From Diphasiastrum complanatum (lineage: Eukaryota; Streptophyta; Lycopodiopsida; Lycopodiales; Lycopodiaceae): DNA of 64,000 bases. The stretch covers positions 26,824,922 to 26,888,921 of the forward strand of contig CM055102.1 of assembly GCA_029204225.1 (NCBI GenBank), read 5' to 3'. Shown here one piece after another: positions 60,685-64,000 of this stretch. The position numbers and the translations under genes are program-made. Under the pieces are notes generated by a model that was not told the origin of the DNA, made no database searches, and saw only the letters and a program-made list of their open reading frames with translations. How positions within the stretch are numbered: the first letter of the stretch is position 1; each line of letters begins with the position of its first letter.

Positions 60685-60815
60685 TGGGTGAGTTAGAGGT
60701 AGCGAGGGGGGGGGTGGGTGAGGTAGCGAGGGGGATGGGTGATGTAGCAGCGACGGAGGGGGTGTGTGAGGTAGCGAGGGGGGTGGGTGAGGTAACGAGG
60801 GGAGGGGGTGAGGTA
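60685..60815. repeat. ~27-bp minisatellite GAGGTAGCGAGGGGGNTGGGT
   Basis: About five units on the plus strand in the LINE 1 5' block. On the minus strand it makes a repeated LPHPPPSLPH-type Pro-rich peptide. Dense G runs could form quadruplexes. Confidence 0.8.
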
Positions 60816-61028
60816 GAAGGCGAGGGGTTAGGACTGTCCTACGGGCAGCACGAGGAGGGGCCATCGCTGGCCAGAGAGAGAGAGGGCTGTCAACGATGGA
60901 GAGAGATGGCTGACAATGATGGACAGGTGGACAGCAGGGTGAAGGCAACACTGGCTAGCAGCGATGGACAGGGTGGAGGATTAGCAAGGGCCAGCCACCA
61001 TCGCGATCAGCAAGGGAGCCACCATCGC

Positions 61029-61032
<4 letters not shown>

Positions 61033-61075
<43 letters not shown>
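61033..61075. repeat. (GA)n tail of LINE 2
   Basis: GA run between the 5' block of LINE 1 and the 3' terminus of LINE 2 (minus-strand AATAAAGTGC-(TC)n). Confidence 0.9.
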
Positions 61076-61076
<1 letters not shown>

Positions 61077-61135
61077 ACTTTATTAATGTCTTTTATTGCC
61101 AAAAGTTATATAAGACCAAGTAAATACATCTCAAG

Positions 61136-61714
61136 TATAGATGCACTACGATTTAGAATTGCGGTCCGAATCGCGATTCGGAAAAATTCGAGAATCGTAT
61201 AGAATCTTTTTTTTTTTTTGGATTTTTTTGGGCAATATGGGTATCAGATTTACTATGTAGTTTGCCGACTGTTTCGGGTGCAGAATGTGGTATTCAAATC
61301 TCACTAGGCGTGTCATAGGCTAAAATTCACGCCGTAGGAATCACTGTGGGCATGAAGAAAGGTGGTCTAGAGCCCAACTACGCTCGATTTGGTTGCCTAC
61401 AGCTCAATGTCAACACTTGCAAAAAATCAAGCCTACACTTACCAAATACCGAAAACTGATCGTTTCGCTCTCCACGAAGCTCAGATCCCCTTGGCACCAT
61501 GCACACCACCTCCATATCACCAAGTAGATGCCTGCCGACTATCCACATGCGAAGATCGGACGCCTACAACTCACAAAAAATAAATTTGCCTCCTCCTCTA
61601 GTAGCGCGATTTTGGCCGCAAGGAGGCCCAAAAATCTGTTTATTCTGGTCTTTTTTTTTTACAACAATTCTTGCAGCGATTGATCCCAGCAAATCGCGAT
61701 TCGCTGCATCTATG
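61136..61714. mobile_element. non-autonomous hAT-like element in LINE 2
   Basis: Ends TATAGATGCA and TGCATCTATG are inverted repeats, flanked by 8-bp duplications ATCTCAAG (61128-61135) and ATCTCTAG (61715-61722), 7 of 8 matching; 8-bp duplications are the hAT hallmark. LINE 3' sequence resumes on both sides. Inside are AATCGCGATTCG words near both ends and one unit of the repeat found three times at 48.1-48.6 kb. No transposase frame. The terminus matches the BED-finger hAT at 46.6-48.9 kb, its probable source. Confidence 0.8.
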
Positions 61715-61722
61715 ATCTCTAG

Positions 61723-62061
61723 TCAGTCATCCATAGCGCGTGTACATATACAAAATGTGCATGTGCTACTTGGCAGACAATGAATCTACATTCAATTTGG
61801 TTAAGAAGTCTCAAAATATGAATTTACTTATGAAGTCTCAAAATATGAATATAGTCTCAATTTAGTTGAATTTGGGTTTGGTGTGATTGATAGCTACATG
61901 CTATTCGTTTAACACCTCTATCCCTTGTGAGGGATTGATCCATAGCTTGGTGGGCTAGATCCGTTTGACCTAGGTTTGGTTAGGTTGGTTTGTCCACCAT
62001 CCGATTCCCTTGTATTGCTTTGTTGCGGCTTGCTTGGCTAGAATGTTCTTGTTGAGGGACT
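61723..62061. other. LINE 2 3' UTR remnant and unassigned sequence
   Basis: About 61.72-61.79 kb aligns loosely with LINE 1 3' UTR. From 61.80 kb there is a short tandem word, AAGTCTCAAAATATGAAT (two to three copies), then unassigned sequence up to the RT C-terminus. Confidence 0.4.
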
Positions 62062-62758
62062 TTATAGATCTTGAGATAGAAAATGTGTGCGATAGAACTC
62101 ACTCTTAATCTCCAGTGGACCTTGCCAAGTGCTCTGAAGATATACACTGTACAGGTGGCTTTGAATATACTGATGAGTGCCAGCACGTAGGTCAGTGATT
62201 TGAATACCCAATGTGGAAAGAAGACGATGATCCTGGGAATAACATGAGGAGTGTCCCTTTGAATGTAAGTGTCGGGATGATGACAAAGCTGCTGCAGTAT
62301 AGTGTGTGTCTCCACCCTGGAGATCCTCCAATCTTTGTATGACAGTGACAATGTGGAACAAGGCCTCAATCTGAATGGGGGGAACAACAAACTTTGCTAG
62401 AATAATGTGATGTGGTACAGAGGGCTTAGCCCGTATCATCCCAGATACCAATATCTGGAGTTGTGAGATGTGTGCCCACTCAGTGGCTGTCAAACCAGTA
62501 CTCCATGCCTTTGCTGTGTACAAGGCCGAGGGGACAACCATAGTGTCAAAGAGTCGACACTTACTAGTTGCATCCTCGATATGTGAGCTGAAACACAGTC
62601 TATCCAGGTCTACCAACGAGGAATAGCCCTTCCGTAGCCGGGAAACAACTACCTGTCTCATAATGAAAGTGGGACCAGAGAATACATCACCCAGATATGT
62701 GTAGGAGTCAACCTCCTCAAGTGGATGGCCATCCCATATAAGCTCCTGCCATATCATG

Positions 62759-62964
62759 CATAGTTGCGAACCGCGGTTCGAACCGTTCGGAGTCGGTTTG
62801 AACCGGATTTAAAAAAAAAAACCCCAAAAAGCCAAAAAAAAACGTTTTGAAATTTATTTTATTTTATTTTTATTGGTTCGAACAGTTTTTCGATTCGAAC
62901 TTGGCCTGCCGGTTCGAACTAGAATCAGTTCGAATCGGCCGGTTTGAATCGGGGTGTAACCTTG
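62759..62964. mobile_element. 206-bp hAT-like MITE in the LINE 2 RT
   Basis: Flanked by perfect 8-bp duplications ATATCATG (62751-62758 and 62965-62972). Ends CATAGTTGCGAACCGCGGTT and, reversed, CAAGGTTACACCCCGATTC are imperfect inverted repeats with the CA...TG ends of hAT. GGTTCGAA words recur inside around an A/T-rich centre. Without it, the LINE RT continues from FNTSRSFMI into WQELIWDGHPL. Non-coding; mobilised by a hAT transposase if at all. Confidence 0.85.
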
Positions 62965-64000
62965 ATATCATGAAGGATCTGGAAGTGTTGAACACCATAA
63001 CCTTGGTCTTGGCCACATTCACTGACAAACCCCACTGTGTACAAAAAGAATGAAGCACATCCAGATGCTGCTACAAGCCCTCCCTCATTCTCGAAAGTAA
63101 AACCACATCATCCGCATATAACAAAATAGCAATAAGGTCACCCAATGTACATCCCTCCCCTCCAGCCCTCTGTATAACCTGCTCATCTATGTATAGGCCA
63201 AAGAGTGTAGGTGAAAGTGGACAGCCTTGCTTAACCCCAATCGTACTATCCACCTCTAGCGATATAACCCCTGATACTCGGATCTAGCCCATAACTTGCC
63301 TATACAATGCTACAACTGCTCGTAAAATATCCTCCAAAAGCCATGGTCTGAAAGCCTCTGTATCAATAGATGCTTGGACACAGAATCAAAGGCTTTGCGA
63401 AAATCCACAAAGTAGTAGTTTACAAGCTCTCTCTTGGCCCTAGTCCTCAATGATGGATCTCAGGGTGAAAATATGATCCGATGTAGTATATCTTGGTCTG
63501 AAACCAGCCTGGCCAATGGCATGGAGTGCTCTGGCATCCATCTCTACCCTGATCTCTGACTATGGCGAAGAAGTGGCTAAGCATGCTGGTGCGCAGTTGG
63601 ATAAGATGGAGAGGAATGGTGAGAGGATGTTAGGAGCATACTTTAGAAATTCAGCCTCTAATTCATCAATGTCTTTGGCTTTATGTGAGTGTAGTTGTGT
63701 GATTGCCTCTTCGGGGTTAATATGTCAAAAGTGTCTGTGGCTGTGGGCATGGGAAGTGAGGGTGCAGCAGATACGGTGTACAATGATGTGGCATAGGTTA
63801 CCCATGTGCTGAGATCCATGATACGGGGTGGAGGTGATAGAGCGGTATACAAGCTTCACGATGGGGGATTAATGGGCAAGTGTGTGGGGTGTGAAGAAGG
63901 CCGACGGAGAGCGAAAGGTATGAGTGATCAGAGAGGGTGGTGTGGTGGACCGAGAAGGATGAAATGGAGTGAAAGAGAGATGGAGATCCCATGAAATAGT

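Larger units (their letters stand above)
58736..61028 (-). mobile_element. LINE 1, 5' portion (ORF1, endonuclease, part of RT)
   Basis: Minus strand from a Pro/Ser-coding G-rich 5' block (61.02-60.39 kb) through ORF1 (60385-59726), an endonuclease region (about 59.70-59.19 kb) and the C-terminal part of the reverse transcriptase (about 59.17-58.74 kb, AKPSVPHEIILAEF, GTHQYIRHFLYRAYL, YYRTHF). Compared with LINE 2, the end of the endonuclease and the whole catalytic RT are missing: the sequence jumps from GDFNVN to the RT C-terminus. With frameshifts as well, it is inactive. The 3' part is at 53933-54673. Confidence 0.8.
61076..64000 (-). mobile_element. LINE 2, continues past the window end
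   Basis: Minus strand. Reverse transcriptase runs from about 63.8 to 62.07 kb with HKAKDIDELEAEFL, GFRPRYTTSDHIFTL, GVKQGCPLSPTLFGLYID, the catalytic YADD at about 63107-63118, then TYLGDVFS and GIQITDLRAGTHQYI at the C-terminus. The 3' end at 61.08 kb matches LINE 1 and the 112-292 stub. The C-terminal zinc motif of LINE 1 is not seen: 61.80-62.06 kb is other sequence. Two hAT-like MITEs are inserted. Frameshifts and stops are present (e.g. between the 63.3 and 63.5 kb segments), so it is inactive. Confidence 0.85.

Noticed and set aside
60382-60951. 189-codon minus-strand Pro/Ser-rich frame as a separate gene
   Set aside because: It lies in the LINE 1 5' block and overlaps ORF1 by ATGA. 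It may be an upstream frame of the LINE, but the minisatellite alone can explain its openness.
60114-61202. 362-codon plus-strand frame with Glu/Gly/Val-rich sequence
   Set aside because: It runs antisense to LINE 1 ORF1 and its Pro-rich 5' block; the composition comes from the minisatellite.

Overview
This window is nuclear DNA of a land plant with a large, repeat-filled genome. Evidence: Ty1/Copia and Ty3/Gypsy elements primed from initiator-tRNA-Met sites (TGGTATCAGAGC), plant-type hAT, CACTA and Helitron termini, GT-AG introns, and one host gene of the plant-only RIN4/NOI family. Very long GA/CT microsatellites are common. I cannot fix the species; a fern or other non-flowering vascular plant is a guess.

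Host gene: the only convincing cellular gene is a plus-strand RIN4-like immune regulator. A TATA-like box (~35.02 kb) and a likely leader (35.05-36.24 kb) lead to a two-codon first coding exon (36240-36245, then GTAAGT). A ~12.8 kb first intron follows, then the diagnostic NOI exon at 49040-49624 and perhaps a small exon at 50188-50229. The C-terminal NOI domain and membrane-anchor cysteines were not found.

Layout: 0-6 kb, microsatellites, a LINE 3' stub, Copia and Gypsy scraps. 6.2-6.7 kb, a short Helitron. 7.6-11.1 kb, a broken Copia (minus). 12.2-20.8 kb, three copies of one Copia family (A plus, B plus, C minus), A and B sharing one LTR with an internal (TC)n. 20.8-29.3 kb, a Gypsy remnant split by a whole-looking, very young Copia (21081-27510, target duplication ATTAT). 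29.3-33.2 kb, a decayed Copia holding a MITE. 33.2-37.1 kb, mostly non-repetitive DNA with the RIN4 promoter and exon 1. 37.1-46.6 kb, a three-level nest: chromovirus-type Gypsy (37864-44125) in a TRIM-like element (37507-44673, duplication CTATA) in an older Gypsy. 46.6-48.9 kb, a decayed BED-finger hAT transposon. 49.0-50.9 kb, RIN4 exon and introns. 50954-53411, a long Helitron carrying a tandem satellite. 53.4-64 kb, two minus-strand LINEs head to tail, interrupted by hAT MITEs and a 3'-truncated Copia.

Apart from RIN4, nearly everything is mobile DNA in layers. The interest lies in the nesting record, the repeat-stuffed RIN4 intron, a plant LINE whose ORF1 has an animal-L1-like coiled-coil/RRM layout, LINE 3' ends terminating in (TC)n, and Helitron and hAT families definable from their ends.
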